DNA of 64,000 nucleotides from Pyrenochaeta sp. MPI-SDFR-AT-0127 (lineage: Eukaryota > Ascomycota > Dothideomycetes > Pleosporales > Cucurbitariaceae), in NCBI GenBank assembly GCA_020747015.1, contig JAGTJM010000018.1, positions 1 to 64,000 on the forward strand, written 5' to 3'. A program made the translations under genes and the position numbers. This document shows, one piece after another, positions 46,407-58,181 of the stretch (positions are counted from its first letter, which is position 1; each line of letters starts with the position of its first letter). Under the pieces are notes generated by a model that saw only the letters and a program-made list of their open reading frames with translations, did no database searches and was not told the DNA's origin.

Positions 46407-46811
46407 ATGGCGAGCTCATCGGAAGAGCCAAATCCCTCAGCAACTTCAAGCGCCGTTGAAGAAGGCGCAGCAGCACATCCAACACAAATCTCTTCTTCAC
46501 AGCAAGAAATATGCGCACACTGTTCGAAAACTCCAGGAGAATCACTCAGCAGCCCGTTTAGACAGTGTTCAAAATGTCACAGCATACCCTACTGTAGCAA
46601 AGACTGCCAGAAGGCGCACTTCAAGACGCATAAGAAGGTGTGTGCGAGCCTTGCGCAGGAGTACACAAAGACCCATGAACCAAAAATGGCGAGTAGAGCA
46701 CCAGCAAGAGGCGGCGAGCGGGATCGTGGATTACAGAAGTGGCAGGTGCGTATACGTGCTACAATTAGCAAAGTAGTTTGTGACGCTGATTCCATACAGT
46801 TTGATACCTGA
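46407..46811 (+). CDS. Small MYND zinc-finger protein
   Basis: Two exons, 46407-46745 and 46800-46811, give 116 residues ending GLQKWQFDT. The single MYND finger (about residues 37-80) shows the C-x2-C, C-x2-C, C-x3-C, H-x3-C ligand layout: ICAHCSKTPG, QCSKCHSIPYCSKDCQKAHF and HKKVC. MYND fingers mediate protein-protein contacts, often in transcriptional repression complexes. An N-terminal Ser/Ala/Glu-rich stretch and a C-terminal basic stretch flank it; no catalytic domain is present. The 54-base intron is a multiple of three without stops, so the unspliced frame also ends at 46811; the spliced form is preferred for its proper donor (GTGCGT) and acceptor (ACAG). Confidence 0.82.
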   Translation: MASSSEEPNPSATSSAVEEGAAAHPTQISSSQQEICAHCSKTPGESLSSPFRQCSKCHSIPYCSKDCQKAHFKTHKKVCASLAQEYTKTHEPKMASRAPARGGERDRGLQKWQVRIRATISKVVCDADSIQFDT

Positions 46812-47646
46812 GTTACCGTTGCAGGCAAATATATTTTATGATCCGACACTACAGAAGGGATTTACCCAGCACATGCTCACACTGGATTCAGCGCATGAAT
46901 CGATCAATCCTCCTTGATTTTATGGACATGTATCATTAAGGCTTTTGCGATATCGAACGCAACAATGACATCAATTTCTAGAGCCTCCTTCCAATTTTCA
47001 TGACCACTACAATACTCGCTGTCGAATTTATGTTGGCAAAACTCCTGGTGACCCAAAATTTACCCTTCAGGATTGGGGCCCTACAGATGGAGGCCTCGGC
47101 CTGAAGTTTTAGTGGGCTTGAGGCAGTTACTGAAACATGTCAAGTTCCATAGGTAGTTCCTATGGCCCATCTCAAGAATTCATCTCATTTCGTCGCTCCT
47201 TGAGAATAGCAAAGTCGATTTAGAAGCTCTTCGGCCGAGACAGAGCTCCAGAAGTATGCGTCCTCACATTCTTAAGCTTGAAAACGTATACCCATGCAGA
47301 AGAAGTCCTAATGCTACTAAGACCAAACACTACAGGCTGGATGAGGGCATTTGGTGCGGATGAAGGACGGATTGATTTAGAGGCGGGGATCAGCGTACAT
47401 TTATTTGAATGGCAAGAGCAATAAAGAGACGGCTCGAAGCCAAACGCCCAAAAAGAACTATCCAAGTTGAGAAGAGATGTAAAGTTGATTGCGATACACG
47501 GTGGTATTCTAATATTTCCCATGTAAATGCACAGACATACTCCTTCCTATGCCATATCGGCAACTGCAGTAGCGAATTCATTTCCTTGGCCCCAGCTTCA
47601 AAGAGTTTTCCAAAGCCATCTCAGAGTGAAAATTGCCCTTAAATCC
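46812..47646. other. Intergenic between convergent genes
   Basis: About 830 bases. Frames on both strands at 47220-47640 overlap each other and carry no motif, so they are treated as chance. Confidence 0.4.
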
Positions 47647-48213
47647 CTACTTCCCTGTCTCTTTTGGTGCACGAGCATCGACGGCTCCCAACGGAGTGAG
47701 ATTGATCAGCGTAATCGGGGCCAAATCATTTTCTATCGGCGTTGGTGCTGCAGCACTAGCATCAGGGTTCTCAACCGCGGTAGGAGGTACGGCAGCTGAG
47801 GTGACAAGAGTACCATCATCTACTGGAGTTGTTTCTGCCGCCTCATTGTCTGTACTCGAAGCAGCCGCAGGGATTTCGGACCCAATGTCAATCAACGTAA
47901 TAGGTGCCAGGTCGTTTGGGATGCTCGGGGTTATTCCGCTTTCAACGGTCGACGTTCCGTTAGGAAAGGTTGTATCGCCTGAGACGGAGGCTGCAGGAAG
48001 AGTGACAGTGATAGTAACAGTCACGGTACGAGTAGTACGACCTCGATACTCGTCGTCATCATGCCAGAAGCGGGTCTTCCAGTCCTTATGCCGAATTTTT
48101 AGGTCGGGAGCTTTGTCTTCAATTCCATCCTTTCCGTATTTCTCACGGCTGACAAGAGCCACAGCACTGGCGATGATTGACATCGAAAAAAGAGAAGAGA
48201 TAAGACGATTCAT
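47647..48213 (-). CDS. Small secreted Ser/Thr-rich protein with a duplicated motif
   Basis: A single minus-strand exon of 188 residues starting MNRLISSLFSMSIIASAVAL, a clear signal peptide. The mature part begins with a charged stretch (DWKTRFWHDDDEYRGRTTR) followed by an alternating Thr/Val strand (TVTVTITVTLPAAS) and Ser/Thr/Ala/Pro-rich linkers likely to be O-glycosylated. The motif NDLAPITLID is repeated as NDLAPITLIN near the C-terminus, with a third, weaker ITPSIPNDL overlap at the first copy. There are no cysteines, so it does not look like a typical disulfide-stabilised effector. I do not recognise a family. A role at the cell surface or in secretion is inferred only from composition. 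Confidence 0.65.
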   Translation of the reverse strand: MNRLISSLFSMSIIASAVALVSREKYGKDGIEDKAPDLKIRHKDWKTRFWHDDDEYRGRTTRTVTVTITVTLPAASVSGDTTFPNGTSTVESGITPSIPNDLAPITLIDIGSEIPAAASSTDNEAAETTPVDDGTLVTSAAVPPTAVENPDASAAAPTPIENDLAPITLINLTPLGAVDARAPKETGK

Positions 48214-50040
48214 GTTGTAGCTCAAGTGGTGATAGAGGGCGCTTCAAGTAAATATCGTTGTTTTGAAGATGCAGTGAGTGGAACCAGCAGCAGAAACCTG
48301 TCGATATATATGCCAAATTCTCGTTCCGCTCTCGGCATTGTCAGGGCCAAAACTGTAGACCAAAACTGTAGAAGCCACTGGCTGGAGCTGAACGCGTACG
48401 CCAATTTTTTCTCCAACCATTCACAGTACTTTACAAGACCAGCCACCTTTGCCATTCCAAGGCGCCAAAAGTGCGCCCGTCGAACGCCATCCCACCACCT
48501 GAAGGATATCCGCATGCGAGATGCTCCAATTTCCGGTATTCCCACTACGACGCTCTTGTAGCCTAAAGAAGGTGAAACCTGTGTGTGGAGCGCGATGCGA
48601 AGCATTGCTTGCGTACGACTGTTTCCTGAAGCCACCGAGGGAGACACATCACAAAAAGATCCGCGGAGTGGTGTAAATCTTGATTCACGAGCGATGGGCA
48701 TGATATCTAGTGAGAGGATACTTCGAGAATACAAGGCAGGGATGTCCTCCAAAGTCCCTGCTCCAATTACCTAGACTCGATGGAAGCCAAGAAGTAGCAA
48801 TGTATGAGACTATTTAGATTCTTCCAAGAATACTTGATGGTATAGAGAGGAGACGGTCACACTGGGTTGACGTCATCGAAATGGTCAAGGTACGCTAGAT
48901 TTCGGAGTTCGCTTGTCGATGTAACAAGCGGCGTTCTTGGCTTGGATGCGGACTTTAAAGTCCAGCAGAGAAAAGTCCGCGATCTGCAAGGGAAAAAAGG
49001 GGAAAAGTTGTATCTTTAGTAAAATGGTTTGGGAGGTAGATGGGTAGCGCCTAGCGCGTGTGTAACTTGCATGCTCAATTTACATTTCGTGACAGCCGCG
49101 TCATCAAGACTGCGGGAGTTGCTGATGAATCCCAAGGGAGTAGAATTGGCTCAGAAGAAAGGAGAATGCGATGGTTGTATTTACTGCCTTGTAACTTTCT
49201 GTTTCGGCTCGTTCACACGCAGAGCAAAACATTGAGGTACATTTTGCTATATACATTGACTTAATTGTTCTACAAGAAAAAGGTGTATCGAACTGTACCG
49301 CAAACATTTTGTGTATTTGCTGTTGGATCAGCAGCGTCACAAATTCCGGACAGTACTTCTTGGATTCGTCGCTGCCCAAGTGAGACACAACATGCTCTGC
49401 TACACCATCTAAAAACCCAGGACAATGATCGCCAGCTCAGGATATTTCTCTGCTCAGCCTCAATCCCCTGTATCCCCAACTTATTCAACTTTGCCTTTAC
49501 CATTTAGCGATCATGGGTGTCCTTGTATTACATTTCGTGTTCATCAACCTGCGATCGGTAATGCCCCTGTCGTCCATGAATCGCGTGCGAACAACGCCTA
49601 TTGTTGAGTTCGCTGCAACACTGGCCTTTGAGACATGAATACGAATAGTGGAAGGTATTTACCGGTTGTTGGGAAATCAAAGGGACGAGCAATACGCCAA
49701 TACTTGCGGAGCTAGAGAGAAAGGGGAAACTCATTGTGGATACGGGAAGAAGTTCGGGGAGAAAAAAAAGTTCTTTCTTAGTAGGTATATATGTATGTAT
49801 ATATGTAAAATAGGGTATCATTAATATTACGTCTTGTACCTTTTTTGTTATTGCTGACAGAAGTGTATCAATACCGCAAACGCCGCGCAATGCATGCAAA
49901 AATAAGCTGGAAGTCGCCGTGCCACATATGAAAGGTCGATTTCATAAACTCATGCATCCATAACAGCGTGACTCATCCTGATCTTTGCCTTGTGTCGCGG
50001 CACCTGAGCACTTCCTTTATCGCACAGGCAACTCTGCAAC
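48214..50040. other. Intergenic region without recognisable genes
   Basis: About 1.8 kb, including the promoter of the secreted protein gene. A 176-residue minus-strand frame at 48222-48752 lacks domains and codon regularity and is treated as chance. A short TATG-rich simple sequence lies at about 49783-49806. Confidence 0.4.
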
Positions 50041-51946
50041 CTAGACGGAGTTTGTCCTTTTGATCATAAACACGCCGACTTCCACTCCTTTCTTCGGGCT
50101 TTCGCCTTGATAGTCTCGTTTCGAGACACCATCGAGTACTTCTTGAATAAGATGCGCGCCGGTCCTACATGCGAAGTTTGGGAGTCAGTATATGTGTCAC
50201 ATGCTTTGTGAATGTTTTGAGGAACTCGTACATTTCATCTGAAGGCAGCTTTTTCGACTTGCGGAAGTACCTCGTGATTAGCTCTCGAACCCTAGGCTTC
50301 TCTTGCTTGATCCACCAATCGTTAGCCCAAGCTGACCGATCCAAAATAATCTCTTCTTTCGCTGCGTGGATGATCTCGTATGTCGTTTGGCAATTGGTAT
50401 GGTTTGGTCGCGTTCCTAGTGCTTGACAGAACCTCCGTAATTGCGCCTCAAGATGATCGTATTCGTCTAGGTATGCTACGGCGCTCATTTGGCCTAGGCT
50501 CCTACCGAGCTCAGAGTGAAGATCATGAACCACGGTTACAGTGCGGAGAAGTGGGTCGATAATAGGTCCAAGATATTGCTGCATGAAGGTTCGGCCACCG
50601 GTCTTAGTAGGGTAGATGAAGAGCAGAATACCGTTGTCAGCAGAAAGCTCGATGAGACGGTCATACAAAATCGAGCGTCCTCTGAATGAGAACATTTCAG
50701 AGAACTCATTTGTATTTGTAGGTGGAATGTACCGTTCGACTACTGAGACATTGATACTTCCTGGCGGCACGACCGGTCTTGGGGATGGAGGTAGAAGCTT
50801 TGAATCAAGCTGGTAATCAGGGATCGCAACGGCACTGTCGAAGACTTTGCTTGTGAAGTATGAATCCCCTCCTACGGCAGGTCCAGGCGTTGACGGTGGC
50901 GACTTGGGAAGGTCCGAGAGCGTATAACGGCCAGGTACGGCATGGAACACATTGATCCATGAGGTATGCGTTGTGGTCCTGTCGTGGATGGCGGCGATGA
51001 TCTGCGCGAAAAGGTGACCTGTCACAGAAGGGCATGGAAGCGCGTGGGACAAAATTTTGACTGAATTCAGATCCAGGCATCCAGATTCAGTAACTAGAGA
51101 TTGCTCAGCATCTGTGTAACGTGGATGGTGGGGGTACCTACTGATTGTGCTCTTTATGTATTCTACCCAAGCTGCCATCCTAACCGCGTCGCTTAGCTCA
51201 GCGTGAGTGGGCACAATTATTGGCGCTCGGCCTGGCGCCGTCGCACTGGCGGTGATATTGAGGTTCGGTGACACTCCGGGATCAGAACTTGGAGGGGAGC
51301 CCAAACCAGCTGTCCTCACGTTCACGAAGGATCCCCAGCTGAACGTCCCCGGCTCCGAAGGCGGCGTAAAGGTTGGGATGAGGTGTTCCACTTGGGACTT
51401 GGTAGCTTTAGGACTTGTAAGGGCAGGATCGTTGGCCCCGTCAGCCTGACGGTAAAGATCCAGTGGTGGGCTAAGTGCATGGAGAGGGTCTTCTGGCTTT
51501 GAAAGAGGACCTGCGCCCAGCGAAAACGAGTGACTTGTTTGCAAAGGATAACGATCGGGATGAGGAGCAGCGATGCCTAGGACATCAAACGAAGGAAGGC
51601 GCAGATTGTGCGCTGTTCTGACGAGAGTGGGTGATGGAAGAGCAAAGTTAGTGGAAGAAAGGCCAAGACTCAAGTCTATTTGAGGTTGATCCTGTTCATG
51701 AATAGGCGTCTGGAGGGGCTGGGGTAAGACGGAAGGTAGCGGGAAAGGTGCAGAAGCGTCGAGAAGGGAAGAGATGTCGTTTATGGGTGGTTCGGCAAGG
51801 CCTCGAGGAACCGCTGTCTTGGAGCAGGGAGCACCCGCATCCACGTCCGGTGTCGCTGGGATCGACGGAGACAAGGTAGCGTCTGCGAGGAGCTGGTTTG
51901 TGCCTGTGGAGAGCACAGCTTGAGACGAGAAGTGAGGTTCATTCAT
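50041..51946 (-). CDS. Conserved fungal protein of unknown function
   Basis: The main exon runs from the ATG at 51946 (MNEPHFSSQ) to near 50210 on the minus strand. The frame itself stops at 50165, but the sequence from 50164 to a stop at 50041 encodes TGAHLIQEVLDGVSKRDYQG and on to VGVFMIKRTNSV, which reads as the natural C-terminus. A short intron, perhaps GC-AG (GCATGT...TAG), would join them at FLKTFTK. The N-terminal 240 residues are Pro/Ser-rich and disordered. The C-terminal half is compact, with FRGRSILYDRLIELSADNGI, IYPTKTGGRTFMQQYLGP and WWIKQEKPRVRELITRYFRK. Coding sequence also extends upstream in frame (APLDALAEAQLLFE) behind a possible acceptor near 52001, so a small 5' exon is likely. 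I do not know a function. Confidence 0.7.
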
Positions 51947-54568
51947 TTCAAACAAAAGCTGCGCCTCGGCCAGTGCGTCTAGTGGTGCGATATCTGCTGG
52001 GGACGCGCACAGTCACACTGTTCCGGGCGATAGGGTGGGCGATGGGCAGAAGCACGGGAGACGTGGCTGAGAGATCTGGCACCCAGGTACGACCAACACG
52101 GTGGCTCCGCTCTTACCCAGGCCGAACGCTTGTATGGGCTGGTGAAGGGGTGGGGTGTGGGAGCCAAGTCTTTACCACGGCGGGGCGCGGCAGTAACGGC
52201 AGCGGAGAATTGCAGCAGAAATTTCAGCGAGCGGACAGGGTGAGACAGAACGGGAGACGAGTGAATTGGCCGTGAAGAGACCAGCTGCAGGTGATGGCGG
52301 CGCGGGCGCGGCAAGGCGGCCAAAGGTCGTGGGGAGCAACAACCAGCCCGGCCCAGCGCAGCACCGCACCGCACCGCACAACACACGGCGTGTTGCGTGG
52401 AGCAGTTCTGTGAGATGTGGATGAAGGTCGATGGAGGTCTGGATCTCCAGGTGGACCCTGAATCCTAAAACGCACTAAGGCCAGGCGGCGCTGATTGGCC
52501 CACGGGCAATTGCCCGAGCAGCCTCTGCTGCCCATCCTCACTTCACGCCAGCAGAAAATGGCCTGACTGCTTCGACCCGTGGCCCTCCTGTGCGCATATG
52601 TCAGCCTGTGCCAGACACTCGAAACGGCTCCTGTCAGCACGGCCACACGCCGACGCTAGCAGCAATCGCCAGCAATGGCTGATCCTGCCCGGCCACTTTG
52701 TCGTCCTGGACGCGTCTGCTCTCTCGTCGTGCGCACACCCAAACACGGTTGCTGACGAGGCGCGCCTCTTCTCGCTGCAGGCCCAATACGACCCGCAGCT
52801 GCAGCGAGCCGAGTGTAGCGCCTCGATATGCAGAAGGTTATTTGTTGCATGACCCTGCCCACGGCCCTCGACTAGTCGCGTCGTTAGTCCTATTGAGCCC
52901 ATGCCTGACATATCTCTCGGCTGCCCGTGCCTGCCACTTACCACTCAGCTCGGAATCGGACATCTCGGAAGGGCCTTTTGTCGTCGCTCACTAGCAGCTC
53001 ATGTTCTTGTTGCTCCCACACGTCGTTCAAAGAAAGACATGTCCTGCCTGCAGTAGCGCGTCCCCGGAGGCCGGAGGGCTGGTCCTGCGCAACCCCAAGC
53101 CAGCCAAACGCAGCTTTCCGCAATGTCCTGCTCCATATTAGGAAGGGGCGATGGGGGTCTGGGCCTGGCTACCATGGCCTTTGTGCTGTGTCTCCTTCTT
53201 GCTCCCAGCCTCGACTGCCCATTTTCGACTCCATCATGCGACTTTTTGGCAATTCCATGCTTATCTCGCTGTATATCATCTCCCCACCCACTGTGCTTGG
53301 AGTGCTGCCGCACGCCCTCGTTTTGGATTGTGGGCCGCCGAATTACTCTCTCACCAAGCACGGCACGGTACATCGCCTTTCACCCTTCAGCTACAGATAC
53401 CTTCTGCAGCGCACCAAACTTTGCTCGCCGATTCGGCGTGATACGTTCATCGGTCATCGGGCATCGGCCGCCACTGCATGTGCTTCCTTCCCAAAAGGCT
53501 TTGCCAAGACCGTATCGTAAGAGTGCGAAGCGAATGCTAACCTGTCCGTCGTAGCCAGCAACTTTGCGAGGGCAGGATAGCTAGCATCGCCGAGTCACAT
53601 GGGTGGCTATTGTCCAGCATCGAGCGATGGCCAAGCCTCCCACTTATGCGGAGAGTTTAGAGGCCCATGTCAGAGTCCTGATCCCCAAGTAGATTAGTCC
53701 TTCAGTAGGCTACCACCCAGTCATCACTTGCTCTCCACTTACTAATAGCCTAGCCAGCTCTCTGATTTGCCATACTGTGAAGCTCAGTTACTCGCCTGCA
53801 GCTACTGTAACAATGTGCATTCTGTTGCATTCGGGAGAACATTTGCAATATCAAAGAAGACCCTTTGAGCTTCGTCCGAATCGTGCTTCAGCTGTGACTC
53901 ATGCACATTGAGCTGCGTAGGACTTGGAGGACGCCGTGGTATGGGAACTTCGTGACATCGAACATTGGGGCTTGAGCAACATGTTGAATGCTAATACCAT
54001 ACCAACACGGCCTCAATCTGCGGAGCGACTGTGTTCTGCACAGCTCGGCAGAGGATTGTCCGGAAATAACACTTCAATATCTTGTCCTGCAGTCTGCTGT
54101 GTCCCCAATGGCAACTTTACCCTGGTCCGGCCAAGGCGCTAGCGCGAAAAACTTCCCTTTCCCTTTCCATCGTTTGCACTCGACTTCTGCCACAATACAA
54201 TGTAGAAAACTGGATATCAGCATCGAGCATGGCAAAGTTCAGAAGCAACGACCGAACCTGACTTGAAGTTCCGAAACAGTAATCAAGCGACCTGGTAGGT
54301 TCAATTGTCAATATATTTGCATCTTCTCAACGCTGTCAAAAGCGTGCTTCCAGGGTGCACATCATATGCGGGTTGTCTAGACATCGTCTTACTCCTAACC
54401 CATGCACTGCTCTCAATTCCACGACCAATAGCCAACCAGGCCGCTCAAATGTTTCCGACTTGCGCTTACATCCATCAAGGTTAACCTCGTTTTCCTTCAT
54501 CAACGCTTGCGTAACCGCCCTCTTCGAGCTTTTTTTTCGCTTTGCCAATCAAACACCTAGATCTCGTC
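51947..54568. other. GC-rich intergenic region
   Basis: About 2.6 kb. The first 1.5 kb is GC-rich and includes a CACCG run at about 52360-52382. Overlapping open frames on both strands (for example 52927-53520 plus, 197 residues) have no domains and reflect composition. Sequence from 54.0 kb on is pyrimidine-rich and probably the promoter of the RPC9 gene. A small 5' exon of the preceding minus-strand gene may lie near 52.0-52.4 kb. Confidence 0.4.
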
Positions 54569-55569
54569 ATGCATGTAGGTACACCCCAGTCAACCACTGC
54601 TCTTCTTCTACCGAGTTGCCAATTTTACATTCACATCTACATTATCAACATGTACTCCCCGGCATCCATTTATTCTCGGCGTCTTCCAGTCCGCTTGATT
54701 TTGCAGGTTGCTGTCTCTTAAGAGCACCAGCATCTTACAGCATTATCACCCCTCAAAGTGGAGGCTGACAAACCCAGATCAAGAATCCCCAATCAGCACT
54801 ACTCTCAAACCATGAACTTCTCCTCCATCTCCAAAAGGAAGAAGCTGAATACTCTGGCACCGATGGCACAGGTCGCACGCGCCAAAAGCCATCAGGACTG
54901 AACCACATGTTACGAGATGTAAGCTCTCCAATACTTTCTGCTATACTATTCCTCATGGCCCGATCTTCCCTCAGTGCCGATCCGACTTCAAGCCACCACC
55001 TTGACCCAACCCTGTTGACCCTTTCACTCCGAGTAACAACATTCCAGGGAATGACATACCTCCAAACGCCGGACTACACAACCTCCACCATCACCACAAT
55101 GCATCCAAATCGGCCAATGACGCTTTACAAAGGCCCGCATTCACTCTTCCGTGCCCTGGCGCCAAAGTACCGGCTCAACAAAGCCGAGTATCTGCAACTG
55201 TACAATCTAAGGCCAAGCACGCAAGTGGGGCTAGAATTGGTTGTTGAAGAGGTACGTTGGCTCGTCTCTTACTGTACTGCTACCATTCCCGGCAATGTCC
55301 CCCAAGTTCAACGACATCCAGATGCCCCAGTACACAATCAAGTTTATTCTCATGTCGGAGAGAGGCATGTTGCTTACAAAGACGAACAGGCTGGCTCACG
55401 CTTCTCCGAGGATGAATTAGCCGACATCATGTCCATTATCCAGCAAGTCTTTGATGAAGAGGAGGCGAATATTCCAGAGGGTGTAGAAGACCAAGCGATG
55501 GACAAGATCCCGAATAAGCTGCTGGGCGCTAGCAAGAAACGCCGAAAGGTCAAAAAGGCAAAGGTATGA
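54569..55569 (+). CDS. RPC9: DNA-directed RNA polymerase III subunit RPC9 (Rpc17-like)
   Basis: Four exons, 54569-54574, 54778-54918, 55048-55251 and 55390-55569, encode 176 residues, all in frame. The first exon carries only ATG CAT and the second starts IKNPQSALLSNHELLLHLQK, the usual N-terminus of this subunit. The next exons give TYLQTPD, HSLFRALAPKYRLNKAEYLQ and LYNLRPSTQVGLELVVEE, then AGSRFSEDELADIMSIIQQV, which is the RPB4/RPC9 (HRDC-like) fold. A basic tail (SKKRRKVKKAKV) follows. With its partner Rpc25 it forms the stalk of RNA polymerase III, which binds initiation factors and transcribes 5S and tRNA genes in the nucleus. The two-codon first exon before a 203-base intron is the least certain part; the start could lie elsewhere. 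Confidence 0.87.
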
Positions 55570-55918
55570 TACTTCACACACGCACGTGAAGCGACGGCAA
55601 GGGCGGTATTTCTGTACCAATGGTTACCAACAGCCAGAGTAAGGCAAGAGCACATTAGCGACATGGAGCAATAAGACGCGAAGAATGGCGTCATGGTGTG
55701 CACTGGGAGCAGCAGTGAAGTTTTTGCGTAGAATTGTATGCAACTGGCGGGTATCCTTCCGCTACCAACATCATGCATGAAACGACGAAGAATGTACAAA
55801 TGCCCCAATAGTTTACGCCATTCGCCGATACATGGCGAATTCAAACCCTTCGAACGCCTTGCCCATTTTGCAGATCACATGGTCAAACATACAGCCCACT
55901 TCCTCTCCAGGTCTGGGT
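55570..55918. other. Convergent intergenic between RPC9 and NOP58
   Basis: About 350 bases between the two stop codons, presumably shared 3' untranslated sequence. No other feature seen. Confidence 0.45.
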
Positions 55919-57855
55919 CTAATCCTTGCTCTTCTTCTTTTTCTTCTTCTCAACCGCTCCTTCATCATCGGCTTTCCTCTTCTTCGTCTCCTTTACAGCC
56001 TTCTTGGCCTCTTTCGCAGCCTTCTTCGCCTCCTTAGCTTCACGCTTTGCTGCGCGCTCCGCCTTTCGTGCTTTCTTGGCTTCCTTCTCTGCCTTCTTTG
56101 CTGCTTTCTTGTCCACCTTCACCACACTCTTCTCTTCAGACTCGGAGTCAGAGTCTGAAGTCTCGGCCGCGCCATCAGCATCAACCATTGTCTCATCCTC
56201 ATCCGAGGAGTCGACTTCTTGGACAAGCTTCTTCGGTGTTGTGCCGTTGACCTTGTCAGCCTTACTCTTCTTCGCCGCGGGTTCGTCGCCAGTAAGACCG
56301 TCCGCATCGGGATTGTACTTCCGCGCTTCCTTGACTTCCCATTTCTTGGAGTCGCCGAGTGCAGTTGCGTTTGCATTGGGCAGACTCTTCAATGGCTTGC
56401 CTTCCAATGCGCGCAGTCTCCTCTCAATGTTGAGTCGTGCATCACGACCGAGCTGGGATTTCTCTTCCTCGGTGGGCTCGTTGGAGGTGTCTTCGGACGA
56501 AACGCCCCATGTGCTGAGGGCATCGACACGTAGACCTAAAGCGGACTTGGCGGCGAGCATGCGAGCAATCTTACCCTTGTTCTTGCCCGTCGCTTGGCCA
56601 ATGAGAGAGGCGTGGTAGATCAACTATAACCTATTAGCAAGGAATATTTTGTACGTCTTCGAGATCACGTACACCGTATTTGGGGGTGTCATGCTTTGTC
56701 TTCAAAGCTCGGAAAAGGGCTTTCTCAGCACCGAGGATCTGAATGGTAGAACCAGGCGACTTGGCGAGGTTCATGAGGGAACCAGCGTGGGCGATGAGGC
56801 GCGCACCAACAAGCTCGCCAACAAGCGCAGTCAGATTAGGCGCAAGTGCCTGCATACGGTTCGAGAGGTAGTTGCCCAAGTTTTGACGATGTCTGGTGAG
56901 ATGTTAGTACATGTGCGGGTTGATTGAATCTGTTTAACATACTCGGTAAGGTCAATAACCTGCTCAGCCAAAGCACTGGTAGCTTCAAGATCCTCTTCGG
57001 TGATCTCGGTACCCATACTGATCTCGGCAGCCGCCTTCACAGCGGCCTCAATCTCTTCCGGCAGAATTCCAGACAGATCAGATTCTCGTGCGTTTGTACG
57101 GAAACCCATTTTGAGAACAACCCTCGAGTATGCAAGGTTGTCGTTCAAAATCTTGGCAAGCTCGGGGAAGTGCCAGCCATACCACTCCTTGACTCTCATC
57201 GCGTATGTGTTGAGTTGCTTATCAAGTACGTCCAGACTAGCAATGCTCTGGATGATCATCGTGTCGACTTTGTCGGGGGAAAACTTGAGCTTATGGCGCG
57301 AGAGCGAATGCGCAAGACCCAGACGGGTGGAGTCCATCTCGGCGGGAATGAGATCTGGAATAAGAGAGGTCATGTGTTCACGGATCGCACGGTAAACGTC
57401 CTGCGTCGACGAGTCGGAGATGGGCTTGATTGACAGGCCAGGAACTTGTGCAATAGAATTGGCGAGCTTAGGGTCGGCAACGGCCACTGGTAGATGTTAG
57501 CTGCAAAGTTCTCTGCCCATGGCGCGACCACGAAGAGCGTACATGATGCTTTTGTCTCGTCCTTGAGTTCCTGAAGCAGGTTCGACAGCATGGGGCTGAC
57601 CTTGCCGTCGGTCAATGCTGCGGCTTCATTGAGCGCTGTGACGGCATTCTCGAACTTCTGGAAGCGCTTGAGCTTCAATGCCTCGACCACGGAAGACACG
57701 TCCTTGACAAGCTCATCGCCCTTTCCGAGCAGCTTCTTGTCCTTTGACTTGAACAGGGCATAGCCCGCGCTGCATTCTCCAGTTAGCTTTCACAGCCGCC
57801 GCAAGCCAGGCGAAGAGCAAGCGTACCTCGTCTCAGTCAAGATGAACAATCCCAT
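55919..57855 (-). CDS. NOP58: Nucleolar protein NOP58, box C/D snoRNP core
   Basis: Five minus-strand exons, 57855-57827, 57769-57543, 57486-56943, 56892-56673 and 56623-55919, encode 574 residues with all four introns (49-57 bases) in frame. The N-terminus MGLFILTETSAGYALFK is diagnostic, as are LAVADPKLA, SDSSTQDVYRAIREHM and the coiled-coil region. The Nop domain follows: NYLSNRMQALAPNLTALVGE, ARLIAHAGSLMNLAKSPGS, ILGAEKALFRALKTKHDTPK and YGLIYHASLIGQA. The C-terminal 110 residues are Lys/Glu/Asp-rich (KKE repeats), as in yeast Nop58. It binds box C/D snoRNAs with fibrillarin, Nop56 and Snu13 in the nucleolus, guiding rRNA 2'-O-methylation and pre-rRNA cleavage. The short first exon ends inside the codon for Ser10. 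Confidence 0.97.
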
Positions 57856-58181
57856 GGCTCCTTTTGTCTATGGTCGCCCGTGTGCTATAGTCGATTGCGG
57901 CTACCCCTTGGAGCTGTGTGGGTGCGTGATGTGGGAAGTCGCAATGGGGGATTGTGCGCAGGACATGCCGTTGTGGGAGCTTTGAGAAAAAAGTTCGAAA
58001 TGCCAAGCATGGCACGAGGCTATTCCCAAAGTGCTCTAGTCCCCCTTCCACCCCTGCAATATACTGAACGCCATGCCAGACAAGGAACGTGACGAATTGC
58101 TCTTTTGTCGCTTCTATGCGCCATGCGGTGATCTCGACACATGCTTGCAGGGTGCTTTGGAGTACTCTCTCATAAGGCACA
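57856..58181. promoter_or_regulatory. Divergent promoter between NOP58 and the actin-related gene
   Basis: 326 bases separate the two start codons, which point outward, so both genes must be driven from here. No specific factor site can be named. Confidence 0.55.

Noticed and set aside
48222..48752. 176-residue minus-strand open frame upstream of the secreted protein
   Set aside because: No domain or signal; it covers the promoter of the gene starting at 48213.
49783..49806. TATG-rich simple sequence as a regulatory element
   Set aside because: Short microsatellite-like run with no gene start close by.
52927..53520. 197-residue plus-strand open frame
   Set aside because: No conserved motif; two other frames over the same bases are equally open, and composition explains it.
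55926..56618. 230-residue plus-strand open frame rich in Phe, Ser and Ala
   Set aside because: It is the antisense of the Lys/Glu-rich tail of NOP58.
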